DNA of 64,000 bases from an uncultured Pseudomonadota bacterium (lineage in GTDB: Bacteria; Myxococcota_A; UBA796; CAJQPC01). Shown here in pieces: positions 1 to 8,522 of this stretch. How positions within the stretch are numbered: position 1 is the first letter of the stretch; every line of letters starts with the position of its first letter. The stretch is taken from positions 52,953 through 116,952 of the forward strand of contig CAJXRZ010000010.1 of assembly GCA_913060515.1 (NCBI GenBank), given 5' to 3'. The notes under the pieces were generated by a model, which saw only the letters and a program-made list of their open reading frames with translations, ran no database searches and was not told the origin of the DNA. The translations under genes were made by a program, and so were the position numbers.

Positions 1-1
1 A

Positions 2-616
2 CTGAAGACGGCCTTCCCAAAGAGCAGCCTGAACGACGAGCAGATGGCCCCACTGCGCGCGGTCATCGACGAGATCATCGCCCGCCACGGCGACTACCCA
101 GCTTGGGTCATGCAAGGCGGCATGAAGGTGCTGCGGGGCAACGCGGCCGGGGAGCGGCTGATGCCAGGCATGGCCGATCTCACCCCCACACAGATGGTGG
201 AGAGTTGGTTTGCCCCGGGTCCGTTCCGCGAGACGGTGGAGAACTGGCAAGAGGTCGTGCTGGCCTCGTTGGCGGTGCTTCGCAAAGAGGTGGCCCAGCG
301 GCCAGAGCCCGAGCTGGAGGCGGCCTTGTCCCTGGCGGAGCGACTGGCTTCAAAGACCAAACTCCCCATGGCCCCCACCTCCGGTCTGCCAGTGGCCTGC
401 CCCATCTTCTTGATCGGCGGCCTGCGCGTTCCCACCATCGTGGCCGCCGTGCGCTTCGACCACGCGGTCACCGTCGCCGCACAGGACCTGCGGGTGGAGC
501 TGATGTTCCCCACCGATGAGGTCGGAGAGCGCTTCTTCCGTGGGTTGGCAGACGCAGCCAAGCTGGAGAATCAGCCCGAAATCAGAAGCCCGAGCAGCGG
601 CCCAAGCAGTCGTTGA
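2..616 (+). CDS. XRE/MmyB-type transcriptional regulator, C-terminal part (5' truncated)
   Basis: The frame is open from base 2 to a TGA at 614-616, so the gene runs off the left edge; the ATG at 44 is probably internal. The visible 200 or so residues look like the ligand-binding half of MmyB/MltR-like regulators: a motif of the form YPAWVM..MKVLRGN followed by an amphipathic helical region. The N-terminal helix-turn-helix expected in this family would lie outside the window. Members bind DNA through an XRE domain and are thought to sense hydrophobic ligands through this domain. The 3' end overlaps the tail of the convergent lipoprotein gene by 35 bases. Family assignment is from pattern only. 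Confidence 0.6.
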   Translation: MKTAFPKSSLNDEQMAPLRAVIDEIIARHGDYPAWVMQGGMKVLRGNAAGERLMPGMADLTPTQMVESWFAPGPFRETVENWQEVVLASLAVLRKEVAQRPEPELEAALSLAERLASKTKLPMAPTSGLPVACPIFLIGGLRVPTIVAAVRFDHAVTVAAQDLRVELMFPTDEVGERFFRGLADAAKLENQPEIRSPSSGPSSR

Positions 617-1157
617 CGATGGCCTCGGGCTCCGAGCTGTGCATCCAGCCCCAGGGCCCCCAGCCCAAGCGAACGCCGATGTAGGTCACGTTGGGCTGAC
701 CGAAACGCACCATGTACTCGATAGGCATGGAGACCACGACGGAGCCTTGGCGATCGCCGACCCGGATGCCCACAGCAGGCTCCAGATAGGGGCTGCCAAT
801 GCCCACCCTGAAGTCCTGACCCACCCACTCAAGCTGAGCCAGGGCTGCGCCGGCGCAGAGCACCGGCAGGTAGTTGGCCTTGGCGCGCACGGCACCGGCG
901 CACACCTGAGGCCCCAAGGCGAAGGACTGCAGATCGGAGTGAAACTTGGTGTGCAAGCCAGCGCCGGCGACGATGGGGAACTCCCACTCCTCGTACTCCG
1001 GCGGCTCAAAGCCTTGGGGAGCCAGGGGCACAAAGCGCACGTCCACAGCCACGGCGGGCTGCGGGTCTTTGGCCATCGGTACCGAGACCCCCGGTGAGAC
1101 GTCGGCCAACATGATGCAGCCGCTCAAGCTGCCCAGGAGGCTGAGCGCGAGCGTCAA
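582..1157 (-). CDS. Predicted lipoprotein of unknown function
   Basis: A 191-residue protein starting at a TTG (1157-1155) whose bases overlap the TGA stop of the upstream gene (TTGA), which suggests translational coupling. It opens with MTLALSLLGSLSGC, a lipoprotein signal with the lipidated Cys at position 14 and no positive charge in the n-region. The mature part contains hydrophobic beta-like stretches (VAGAGLHTKF, AGAVRAKANYLPVLCAG, YIGVRLGWGPWGW), compatible with a small outer-membrane-associated beta protein. I recognise no family. Other upstream in-frame starts would extend it into the preceding gene and remove the signal peptide. Confidence 0.6.
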   Translation of the reverse strand: MTLALSLLGSLSGCIMLADVSPGVSVPMAKDPQPAVAVDVRFVPLAPQGFEPPEYEEWEFPIVAGAGLHTKFHSDLQSFALGPQVCAGAVRAKANYLPVLCAGAALAQLEWVGQDFRVGIGSPYLEPAVGIRVGDRQGSVVVSMPIEYMVRFGQPNVTYIGVRLGWGPWGWMHSSEPEAIVNDCLGRCSGF

Positions 1158-1924
1158 TTCTCGGCCAGGGCGTCGGTGCGCAGCTCGGGGGCAGCCCAAA
1201 AGCTGGCGCTGCCCACGAACATCTGTCCGGCCAAGTAGGGCGTGTTCTTGGAGTCGCCCTTCTTGCGGGCGCGCAGCCAGTCGTTCCACTCCTGACCCTC
1301 GGGGCCAAGGCGGTCCTCGGGGTGCTCGGGGTTCATCACGATGCGAACCACACCCTTGGAGCCCTTGTGCACCATGTGAACGGTGCCGTCGCTGTCCACG
1401 GACTCCACCACGGCCACATGGGTGAGCTTGTCGTCCAAGCGCCCGTTCTTGTTGCGGTCATAGGTGTTGTCGAAGAACACCACGTCGCCCATCTTTGGGG
1501 GGCCGCCGTGCTCAACCCCAAGCTCTCGGGCCATATCCAGCAGCCCTTCCGAGTTCTGGCCGCGCAGGTCGATGCCCGCCTTGTAGTGCACCACGTTGAC
1601 CAGGCCCGAACAGTCGTAGCGAAACTTCTCCCCGCTGCAGCTCATCACCGTCTTGCCCACGTAGTGCCCAGCGGCGTCCGCCACGCCCTGCCCGCTGCCT
1701 TTCAAGGCCCGGCGTGGCTTCCAGCTCTTCTCTTTGGAAGAGGGCGCTGCCTGCGCGTCTGGGGGCTCCACATGCACCACAGCTTCTCGCTCGGGCTGCT
1801 CAGCGCCACCCCGCCACGGCCCCGAGGTCTGGTTGGGCGTGTCCACGGCCTTGCCCAGCGAACGAGTCGGTCCGGGGTAGCGAAACACTGGCGCACAGGC
1901 CAGCAACAGCGAGAAGAGCAGCAT
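1154..1924 (-). CDS. NlpC/P60-like cysteine peptidase lipoprotein
   Basis: A 256-residue lipoprotein with a very short leader (MLLFSLLLAC, Cys10) and a low-complexity linker to about residue 90. The catalytic-type motif YDCSGLVNVVHY carries the nucleophile Cys of NlpC/P60 peptidases. It is followed by GDVVFFDN, typical of the family's second strand, and LTHVAVVESV with the catalytic His. Such enzymes cut D-Glu-mDAP or related cross-link bonds in peptidoglycan; here it would act from the outer membrane into the periplasm. Its stop overlaps the next gene's TTG start. An M23 peptidase lies upstream in the same orientation, so this segment has a cell-wall theme. Confidence 0.75.
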   Translation of the reverse strand: MLLFSLLLACAPVFRYPGPTRSLGKAVDTPNQTSGPWRGGAEQPEREAVVHVEPPDAQAAPSSKEKSWKPRRALKGSGQGVADAAGHYVGKTVMSCSGEKFRYDCSGLVNVVHYKAGIDLRGQNSEGLLDMARELGVEHGGPPKMGDVVFFDNTYDRNKNGRLDDKLTHVAVVESVDSDGTVHMVHKGSKGVVRIVMNPEHPEDRLGPEGQEWNDWLRARKKGDSKNTPYLAGQMFVGSASFWAAPELRTDALAEN

Positions 1925-1933
1925 CAGCGAACA

Positions 1934-1963
1934 CCTTGAACTCTTGACGTGGCAAGTGTCAAG
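1934..1963 (-). promoter_or_regulatory. Possible promoter/dyad upstream of the NlpC/P60 gene
   Basis: On the minus strand a perfect TTGACA (1962-1957) lies 17 bases before TCAAGG (1939-1934), ten bases ahead of the ATG at 1924. The -35 is ideal but the -10 is poor. The region also holds an inverted repeat CTTGAC...GTCAAG (1943-1948 and 1958-1963) that overlaps the -35 and could be an operator. Weak support. Confidence 0.3.
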
Positions 1964-2002
1964 TAAAAGAAGGACTTGAACTTACCCTGGAGGGTGAGTC
2001 GC

Positions 2003-2662
2003 TCAGCGCTCTGGGTCTTGGCCGATTCGCCCCCAGCTTGGGCGCTGGACCTGTTCCAGGTATGCGGCACCCAGCTCTTCACCGAGCACACCGACCACTT
2101 GCATCTCAAAGGCATCTGCCACCGCCCTCATGTGCTCCCTACGGGCATCAGGCTCCATTCCTTCACCGGCAAAGGCCTCGCCCATGGCCTCAAAGCGCAG
2201 ATCGATGGCCTCCTCAACGCCCGTCACCTCCTCCTCGGAGAGCTCGTTCTCCTCGGCGAAGGCATCCAAGCTCTCCAGCGAGCCGGCGTGGCGCTCCTCC
2301 ATTCGTGCGAGGAAGCGCTCCTCGCGCTCTTGGGCCAGCTCTTGTCGGGCCAGCTCCAGCGACTCCTCGCTGACCTGAACTGGAGGGGCATCCTCGGCCC
2401 GGTCCGCCGAGCCCTCCTGCGGCCCAAAACCAGCTGAACCAGCCCCTCCTCGCCCACCTCTGGGACCCATTCCCAGCCCCTTTTGAAGCCCCTTTCCACG
2501 ACCCATTCGGGCCCCCTCTTCTTGGCCCTGCCCGCTCTGTGGGCCCTCCGCACTCAGAGCATGGCTCTTTGGGCCCGGCGCCGAGTCGGCGGTCCACCAG
2601 GTGACCCCCCATCCGATGCACGCAATCGCCGTCGCCACACGCCAAAACCAGAGCTCTTTCAT
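2003..2662 (-). CDS. Membrane-anchored or secreted helical protein with Gly-rich linker
   Basis: A 219-residue protein with an N-terminal hydrophobic segment (residues 5-25, FWRVATAIACIGWGVTWW), a glycine/arginine-rich linker (about 45-90) and a charged helical C-terminal part (about 95-205) rich in Glu and Arg. The layout resembles periplasmic helical proteins of the Spy/CpxP or heavy-metal-sensor type, but no diagnostic LTxxQ motif is visible, so no function is assigned. It sits between the M23 peptidase gene (140 bases upstream) and the NlpC/P60 lipoprotein gene. Confidence 0.55.
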   Translation of the reverse strand: MKELWFWRVATAIACIGWGVTWWTADSAPGPKSHALSAEGPQSGQGQEEGARMGRGKGLQKGLGMGPRGGRGGAGSAGFGPQEGSADRAEDAPPVQVSEESLELARQELAQEREERFLARMEERHAGSLESLDAFAEENELSEEEVTGVEEAIDLRFEAMGEAFAGEGMEPDARREHMRAVADAFEMQVVGVLGEELGAAYLEQVQRPSWGRIGQDPER

Positions 2663-2802
2663 TGGGGGAGGCTATCACCTCATGGAGCGGAGACTCGACG
2701 CTTCCCGAAAAGGAACACCACCCAACTGGACTGGGGTGCCGCGGCCAAGGCACAGGCGCAGAGGTGCAGGAATGGAAGAAGTGAGGCGACCCGAAGCGAC
2801 AC

Positions 2803-3396
2803 TCAAGGCCGGTGGGCCTCGATGAACACCGTCGGGTCCACCCACCCCAGCTTGTCCTTGGCGTAGCCAGGGCCAACCTGGCCTCCCACCACACTGCGAA
2901 TCTCGAAGTGGAGGTGGGCGGCGTAGCGCCCCTGACAGTTGCCGATGGTGCCCAACTCCTGGCCGCGCTCGACCTCGCTCCCCACGGGGACTGAGAAGCT
3001 GTCCAGGTGTCCGTAGAGCGACTCCACCCAGGGTCCCTGCTCTCCCACGCGGTGCACCACAATCATCACCTTGCACCAGCCGATCCCTGCATCTTCGGCG
3101 TAGCGAACGTAGCCGTCTGCGGCGGCAGTGACGGGGTCCCCCAAGTCTGAGTCCCCTCCCCCACGGCCGTTCCAGTCGCTGCCCAAGTGGTCGTTGCGGC
3201 CGAAGGGCTGGGCATCGTAGTAGGCCTGGGCGTCCGGCTGTCCAACAGGGAAATCAAAGCCGTCGGCCACAGCGAGCTCAGCCCAAGGCGGCTGGGTTTC
3301 CAGGGGCACCGTGGCCTCGACTGGGGGGGCTTCTTGAGCGAGCACCCCAGCGGTGGCCATGAAGGCGAGCAGGGAGAGGGTTGCAAAGCGGCGCAT
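2803..3396 (-). CDS. M23-family (LytM-like) metallopeptidase, secreted
   Basis: A 197-residue exported protein with a Sec signal (MRRFATLSLLAFMATAGVLA, likely cleaved near residue 20). The peptidase domain has HLGSD (the HxGxD zinc motif) at about residue 90, YGHLD in the middle and HLHFE near the C-terminus, giving the full zinc and catalytic set of active M23 enzymes. Expected activity is endopeptidase cleavage of peptidoglycan cross-bridges in the periplasm. It follows the plain pilT-like gene by 43 bases and may be co-transcribed with it. Confidence 0.85.
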   Translation of the reverse strand: MRRFATLSLLAFMATAGVLAQEAPPVEATVPLETQPPWAELAVADGFDFPVGQPDAQAYYDAQPFGRNDHLGSDWNGRGGGDSDLGDPVTAAADGYVRYAEDAGIGWCKVMIVVHRVGEQGPWVESLYGHLDSFSVPVGSEVERGQELGTIGNCQGRYAAHLHFEIRSVVGGQVGPGYAKDKLGWVDPTVFIEAHRP

Positions 3397-3439
3397 GGCC
3401 TCTCTGGACCCTCGCCTGCTGTTTTGGTTCCCTCAGGCT

Positions 3440-4534
3440 TCAGTGCCCGCCGACATCCTCGGGCGTCTCCACGCCGCGCTCCTCCAGCCAAGTGCGCATC
3501 AGGTCCTTGTCCAAGGCCTTCTCCAGGGCGGCCAAGGGCTCGATCACCTCCTGGTCCACCAGCTTGCGTAGGGAGTCGTCCATTCCAATCATCCCTCTGG
3601 AGCGACCTTGGGAGATCAACCCGGAGATCTGATGGGTCTTGCCCTCACGGACCAAGCTCGTGAAGGCCGGTGAGCCGAAGAGCACCTCGATCGCGGCGAC
3701 CCGTCCCCCCTTCTTTCGACGCAGCAGCTGCTGAGAGAGGATGCCCTTGGTGACCGCGCCGACGATGTTTCGCACGCTCTCCTGCCGCTCCACGGGGAAG
3801 ACGTTCACGATGCGGTCCACGGTCTTGGCGGCCGAGTTGGTGTGCAGAGTTCCGAAGACCAGAACCCCCGTCTCCGCGGCGTTTAGGGCCATCTCGATGG
3901 TCTCCTGGTCCCGCATCTCACCGACCAGAATGCAGTCCGGGTCTTCGCGAACGGCGGCCTTTAGAGCGGAGCGGAAGCTCTTGGAGTGCGGCCCAACCTC
4001 TCGCTGAGAGACCAGGGCGGTGGCCGACTTGTGCACAAACTCAATGGGGTCTTCGATGGTGACAAAGTGCATGGGCCGGTTGTGGTTCATCTCGTGGATG
4101 ATGCCGGCCAAGGTGGTGCTCTTGCCGGAGCCGGTCGGACCGGTGACCAGCACCAAGCCACCCGTGAGCTTGGTCAGGCTGTGAACGGCGGCCGGCATGC
4201 CGAGCTGCTCCAAGGTCATGATCTTGGTGGGGATGATGCGCATGACCGCCGCCATGCCGCGCTGTTGCCGGAAGAGGTTCACTCGAAAGCGCGCAATTCC
4301 AGGCACTTCGTAGGCAAAATCCGCGTCCCCGTGCTCCATGTAGCTCTGCCAGAGGTGCGGCGGCGTGGCCGGACGCATCAGGCCTTCAAAGTCGTTGTCG
4401 TCCAGGACTCGGAAGCGGATGGGCTCCATGCGGCCGGAGAGGCGGAAGATGGGCGGGCGACCCACGGACAGGTGCAGGTCGCTGGCTCCGCGGTCCTTCA
4501 TCAGCTTGAGGAAGCGGTCGATTCGGCGGCTCAT
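3440..4534 (-). CDS. PilT-like retraction ATPase
   Basis: A 364-residue secretion ATPase of the PilT/PilU branch, the usual length. Walker A is GPTGSGKST (132-140). The Asp box is FVTIEDPIEFVH, Walker B is CILVGEMRD (about 201-209) and the His box is FGTLHTNSAAKTVDRI (about 227-242). The PilT signature AIRNLIRE appears only in altered form (AFTSLVREGK, about 290-299), closer to PilU-like variants. The N-terminal PAS-like part starts with GASDLHLS. PilT hexamers power type IV pilus retraction at the inner membrane. The start overlaps the HEAT-PilT stop (ATGA, 4531-4534). No pilin, PilB or PilC gene lies in the window. Confidence 0.9.
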   Translation of the reverse strand: MSRRIDRFLKLMKDRGASDLHLSVGRPPIFRLSGRMEPIRFRVLDDNDFEGLMRPATPPHLWQSYMEHGDADFAYEVPGIARFRVNLFRQQRGMAAVMRIIPTKIMTLEQLGMPAAVHSLTKLTGGLVLVTGPTGSGKSTTLAGIIHEMNHNRPMHFVTIEDPIEFVHKSATALVSQREVGPHSKSFRSALKAAVREDPDCILVGEMRDQETIEMALNAAETGVLVFGTLHTNSAAKTVDRIVNVFPVERQESVRNIVGAVTKGILSQQLLRRKKGGRVAAIEVLFGSPAFTSLVREGKTHQISGLISQGRSRGMIGMDDSLRKLVDQEVIEPLAALEKALDKDLMRTWLEERGVETPEDVGGH

Positions 4535-7023
4535 GGCGTTGGCTCCTTCTCAAGGGCCACGCTCTTGGCTTGGGCCAAGAAGTCGGGGTCACACCAAGGC
4601 TCAAAGGTCTCTTGTTTCTTCGCTTTGGTCCACGCCATCTCGGCGGTGATCATGTTGGCCTCGTAGAGCTCGACCAGGGCCATGTCCACGGTCTGCATGC
4701 CCACGTGGGCGCCGATCTGCATCATCGAGGCGATCTGGAAGGTCTTGTTGTCGCGGATCAGGTTTCCGATGCTGGGCGTGCCCTTGAGGACCTCGAAGAT
4801 GGCCATGCGGCCCTTTCCATCTTTGCGCGGGATGAGCTGCTGGCTGATGACGTACTTGAGCGACTCGGAGAGGGCCATTCTCACCTGCTGCTGCTCATCG
4901 GGAGGGAAGCTGGTGACCAAGCGGTCGATGGTCTGAACGGCCGAGGTCGTGTGCATGGTGGCGATGACCAGGTGGCCCGTCTCCGCGGCGCTCAGGGCCA
5001 TACGTGTGACGTCCGCATCCCGCAGCTCCCCGACCACGATGACGTCCGGGTCCTGACGCAGAGCCCCTCGAAGCGCCCGGGCAAAGGAGTCGGTGTGTCC
5101 GCCAATCTCCCGCTGGTTGACCAGAGAGTTCTTGACCGGATGCACGAACTCGACGGGATCCTCGATGGTGAGGATGTGCTCGGGTTTGGTCTCGTTGATC
5201 AGGTTGATGATGGCGGCCAGGGTGGTCGACTTGCCCGATCCAGCAGGCCCGGAGACCACGATGATGCCCTGGTGGTAGTCCAGCAGCTCCGTCAGGCGAC
5301 CCGGGATGCGCAGGTCGGCGAAGGTCGGCGGCGTGTTGGGGATGACCCGGAAGGTCGCGCACAGCCCCAGGCGCTGCTCAAAGGCGTTGGCCCGATAGCG
5401 CCCAACCTCCGGAATCGCGTAGCAGTAGTCCACCTCGCCGGTGTCCTTCAAGATGCCGCGCTGCCGCTCATCCAGGGTGGTGAGCACGCTCTTGCGCACC
5501 TGCTCGGCGCTCAGGGCCTTGAGCTTGAGGCGCTCCAGCTTGCCGCCGATGCGCACCAGGGGGGGCTCGCCGGAGCTCAGATGCAGATCGCTGGCCCCCA
5601 TCTCCCGAATGGTGGCCAAGAGGCGGTCCACCGGGCTGCTCAAGGCCCCCGCTTTGACGGCGCTGGCGACATCGCCGGTGCTGCTCTTCAGGTTCAAGCG
5701 CGTCGACATTGCCCGCTCGGTCTCGGCGGCGAGGGTGCGGATCTCGGTGGAAGGGTCCTTCTGCTGAACGGCACGCAGGATGGGAAAGAGGCGCTGGTCG
5801 GAGAAGGAGCCCAGCGCCCTGACCACTGCGCGGCGAACCTCCACTCGGTCACTGCGCAAGAGCTGGGTGAGGGGCTTCAGAGACTTGGGGGAGCCGATCT
5901 TGGCCAGGGCGTCGATGGCACCCCAGCGGGTGTCCTCGTCCGAGAGGGCCTGAACCAGCGGCCCAACCGCGCGCTCATCCCCAAGGCGGCCGAGGGTCTC
6001 GCAGGCGATGATCCGCAACCACCAGTCGGGGTCCTTGAGCAGCTGGCAGACGGGCTCGACCAGCCGTGGGTCATCGAACTGCTCAGCCAAGACCAAGGCG
6101 CCGGTGCGCACCTGCTCATCGTCGTGCTGCAGAAGCTCCAGCGCGGGATGAAGCACCTGGTCGCCAAAGGTCTGGAGCGTCTCCAAGATGCGCGTGCGCA
6201 GCCACCCCACCAGCTCCCTGGAGGCGACGAGCACCTCCTCCAGAATCTCCTTGGGTTCCCCGGTCTCGAGCAGGATCTCCACGCTTACACGGCGCGTGGT
6301 GTCCTCGCCCCCGGAGAGAAGCGTAAGCATCTTGCGGCGCATGGCCACCGGGTCGCGCCGAGCTTGCTTCCGCATGTAGCTCACGGCGATCTCCCGCTGG
6401 GTGGCATCGCCGCCCCCAAAGGCCTCGAGCATCACCCCGACGACCGCGTCCCCCTCTTGCTCACTGAGGGCCTGAAGCGCCATCTGGGCCAGGCGGGCAT
6501 CCTCACTGGCTGCCAACTCCACCAACAGGTCTTGAATCTCATTGGGGTCGTCCTCCTGGAGCAGACGCTGCAGGGCTGTCATGCGGTAGGAGGCCGGGGC
6601 TTCTCGGGTGGCCCGCTGGAGGTAGTGGACCTTCTTCTCTCCCCCCATGGACAGCGCCAAATCCCAGGCACTACGCCGCTCTTTTGGGTCTTTGGCTTGG
6701 AGTAGGGTCTCGATGACCTCGGCCATCAACACCGGTGGCAGGCGCGCGAAGAGCCTTTGCACGTAGGCCTTGATGTGACGCGGTTTCCCGTCCGAGGCCT
6801 TTACGAGCGCCATCACGCTCTTGGGCTCAGCCCCTTCCAGGAACTTGTCTGCCCCCACAGCGCGCACGCTGGCTTGGCGGTGCCAGAGCAGGTTGATCAC
6901 ATCCTCGGGCTTGAGCTTGGTCTCCCGCAGCTCGGCCACCATGGCGGCGCGCTCGTCATCATCTCGCCACTTGCTGGCTTGCACATCGGCGAGCAGGGAA
7001 CGCTTGCGAGAAAAGAGCGGCAT
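4531..7023 (-). CDS. HEAT-repeat / PilT ATPase fusion protein
   Basis: An 830-residue two-part protein. Residues about 1-440 form an array of HEAT-like helical repeats with the LxDxxxxVRxxAxxxLGxLG pattern (for example near 300-405). After a short linker, residues 463-800 are a complete PilT-type ATPase: GASDLHLSSG at 476, Walker A GPAGSGKST (592-600), HILTIEDPVEFVH, Walker B VIVVGELRD (661-669), His-box MHTTSAVQTIDR and SIGNLIRDNK (751-760), close to the PilT AIRNLIRE motif. HEAT repeats usually bind proteins, so the fusion may dock the motor on a regulator or basal-body part. It overlaps the next pilT-like gene by 4 bases, which supports joint function. Confidence 0.9.
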   Translation of the reverse strand: MPLFSRKRSLLADVQASKWRDDDERAAMVAELRETKLKPEDVINLLWHRQASVRAVGADKFLEGAEPKSVMALVKASDGKPRHIKAYVQRLFARLPPVLMAEVIETLLQAKDPKERRSAWDLALSMGGEKKVHYLQRATREAPASYRMTALQRLLQEDDPNEIQDLLVELAASEDARLAQMALQALSEQEGDAVVGVMLEAFGGGDATQREIAVSYMRKQARRDPVAMRRKMLTLLSGGEDTTRRVSVEILLETGEPKEILEEVLVASRELVGWLRTRILETLQTFGDQVLHPALELLQHDDEQVRTGALVLAEQFDDPRLVEPVCQLLKDPDWWLRIIACETLGRLGDERAVGPLVQALSDEDTRWGAIDALAKIGSPKSLKPLTQLLRSDRVEVRRAVVRALGSFSDQRLFPILRAVQQKDPSTEIRTLAAETERAMSTRLNLKSSTGDVASAVKAGALSSPVDRLLATIREMGASDLHLSSGEPPLVRIGGKLERLKLKALSAEQVRKSVLTTLDERQRGILKDTGEVDYCYAIPEVGRYRANAFEQRLGLCATFRVIPNTPPTFADLRIPGRLTELLDYHQGIIVVSGPAGSGKSTTLAAIINLINETKPEHILTIEDPVEFVHPVKNSLVNQREIGGHTDSFARALRGALRQDPDVIVVGELRDADVTRMALSAAETGHLVIATMHTTSAVQTIDRLVTSFPPDEQQQVRMALSESLKYVISQQLIPRKDGKGRMAIFEVLKGTPSIGNLIRDNKTFQIASMMQIGAHVGMQTVDMALVELYEANMITAEMAWTKAKKQETFEPWCDPDFLAQAKSVALEKEPTP

Positions 7024-7079
7024 CCAGACTCCGGTTTGGCCAAGGATGATGCCATGCCGGAGCTAGCGGACCGAGCACT

Positions 7080-8522
7080 TCAGTAGTTGATCTCTACGGC
7101 AATACCCAGGAACACCGCCGAGACCAGCAAGAGCTGAAGGATCAGTGGCCCAACGAACTTGAGCCACTTCTCGTAGGGCACCTGGGCCATCAACAACATG
7201 GCCATCAGGCTGCCCGAGGTCGGGATGACCATGTTGGAGAAGCCGTCCCCGCACTGGAAGGCAAAGACCGCGGTCTGCCGGGTCAGCCCTTGTAGGTCCG
7301 CCAGGGGCGCCATCAGGGGCATGGTCACAGCAGCTTGGCCGGAGCCGGAAGGGATGAAGAAGTTCAAGAAGGTCTGGAAGAGCAGCATTCCTTGGGCCGC
7401 CAAGTGCGGGCCCACTCCGTCCAGCAGAGAGCTGGCGGCGAAGATGAGGGAGTCCAGAATCTGGGCGTCGTTCATGACCACGACGATTCCGCGGGCAAAG
7501 CCCACGACCAGGGCAGCCACGACCATGTCCCCCAGGCCGTGAACGAAGGCCGCGGTGGCGCGGGCTGGAGAGAGCTTGCCAATGGCCGCGGCCAGCAGAC
7601 CCATGAGCAGGAAACCGCCGGCCATGTCGTTGAGCCACCAGCCGCCCTGCTGCACGCCGACCATGATGCCCAGAAAGAGCACCGCACAGGTGGCCACGAT
7701 GGCGCCGTGTCGCCAACTCGGCTCGATCAACTCGGCCTGCTCCAGCTCAGGATCCGGCGTATCGGCGACCAGGGATGCAGCAGGATCGGCCTTGATCTTG
7801 GCGCCGTAGCGCAGAATGTGCACGATGGTCAGAGTGATGGCGATGCAGAAGAAGATGGCGCGCAGACCAATGCCCGAGTTCAGCGGCACCCCAGCGATGC
7901 TCTGGGCGATGTTCACCGTGAAGGGGTTGGTGGTGGCCGCCGCAAAGCCAATGCCGCTGGCCAGGACGACGACCGAGAGCCCAAAGAGCCGGTCGTAGCC
8001 CAGGCGCTTGGAGAGCAGCAGGAAGACCGGCACCAAGGGGATGAACTCCTCGCCCATGCCCAAGGTGCTGCCGCCGATGCCCATCAAGACCGTGAGCACG
8101 GCCACGAGCAGCCAGACGCGCTTCTCAAAGCGTTGGGTCAGCCAGCCCAAGGTGGCTGTGATGGTCCCCGTGGCCCGCAGAATCCCAAAGACACCGCCCA
8201 TCATGAAGATGAAGAAGATGATGTCGGCGGAGTCCTCCAGTCCCCGGGGAATGGCCGAGAGCAGACCCTGCAGAGAGACCGGCGAGGCGGCCCCCTCCGG
8301 CGCCTCCTGGGTCAGCCAGAGCCCCTCAAAGGAGCGGGACTTCTCCAGGACCTGGAAGGAGTCGGCGACGACCAGCTGCTTGGTCATCGTGCCGACCTGG
8401 GTCTCCACCCGCTCAAAGCTGCCACTGGGCACAAACCAGCTAGCGACCGAGACCAGGGTCGTGACTGCGAAGAGCAAGGTGAAGACGTGGGGGAGCTTGA
8501 GGGTGCTGAGCCACTTCTTCAT
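7080..8522 (-). CDS. YfcC/DcuC-type membrane transporter
   Basis: A 480-residue polytopic membrane protein with 11-13 hydrophobic segments. The N-terminus (LPHVFTLLFAV..ASWFVPSGSFER) and the motifs GGSTLGMGEEFIPLVP, GFAAATTNPFTVNIAQ and NFFIPSGSGQAAVTMPLMAPL are characteristic of the YfcC family, related to anaerobic C4-dicarboxylate and amino-acid (arginine/ornithine-like) exchangers. The substrate cannot be deduced. It lies between two PilT-type genes: its ATG overlaps the tandem-PilT stop by 4 bases (8519-8522) and the HEAT-PilT gene follows 56 bases later, so it is probably in the same transcript. Confidence 0.85.
   Translation of the reverse strand: MKKWLSTLKLPHVFTLLFAVTTLVSVASWFVPSGSFERVETQVGTMTKQLVVADSFQVLEKSRSFEGLWLTQEAPEGAASPVSLQGLLSAIPRGLEDSADIIFFIFMMGGVFGILRATGTITATLGWLTQRFEKRVWLLVAVLTVLMGIGGSTLGMGEEFIPLVPVFLLLSKRLGYDRLFGLSVVVLASGIGFAAATTNPFTVNIAQSIAGVPLNSGIGLRAIFFCIAITLTIVHILRYGAKIKADPAASLVADTPDPELEQAELIEPSWRHGAIVATCAVLFLGIMVGVQQGGWWLNDMAGGFLLMGLLAAAIGKLSPARATAAFVHGLGDMVVAALVVGFARGIVVVMNDAQILDSLIFAASSLLDGVGPHLAAQGMLLFQTFLNFFIPSGSGQAAVTMPLMAPLADLQGLTRQTAVFAFQCGDGFSNMVIPTSGSLMAMLLMAQVPYEKWLKFVGPLILQLLLVSAVFLGIAVEINY

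Noticed and set aside
4570..6705. 711-codon plus-strand frame
   Set aside because: Antisense to the HEAT-PilT gene; Gly/Leu/His-rich without motifs.
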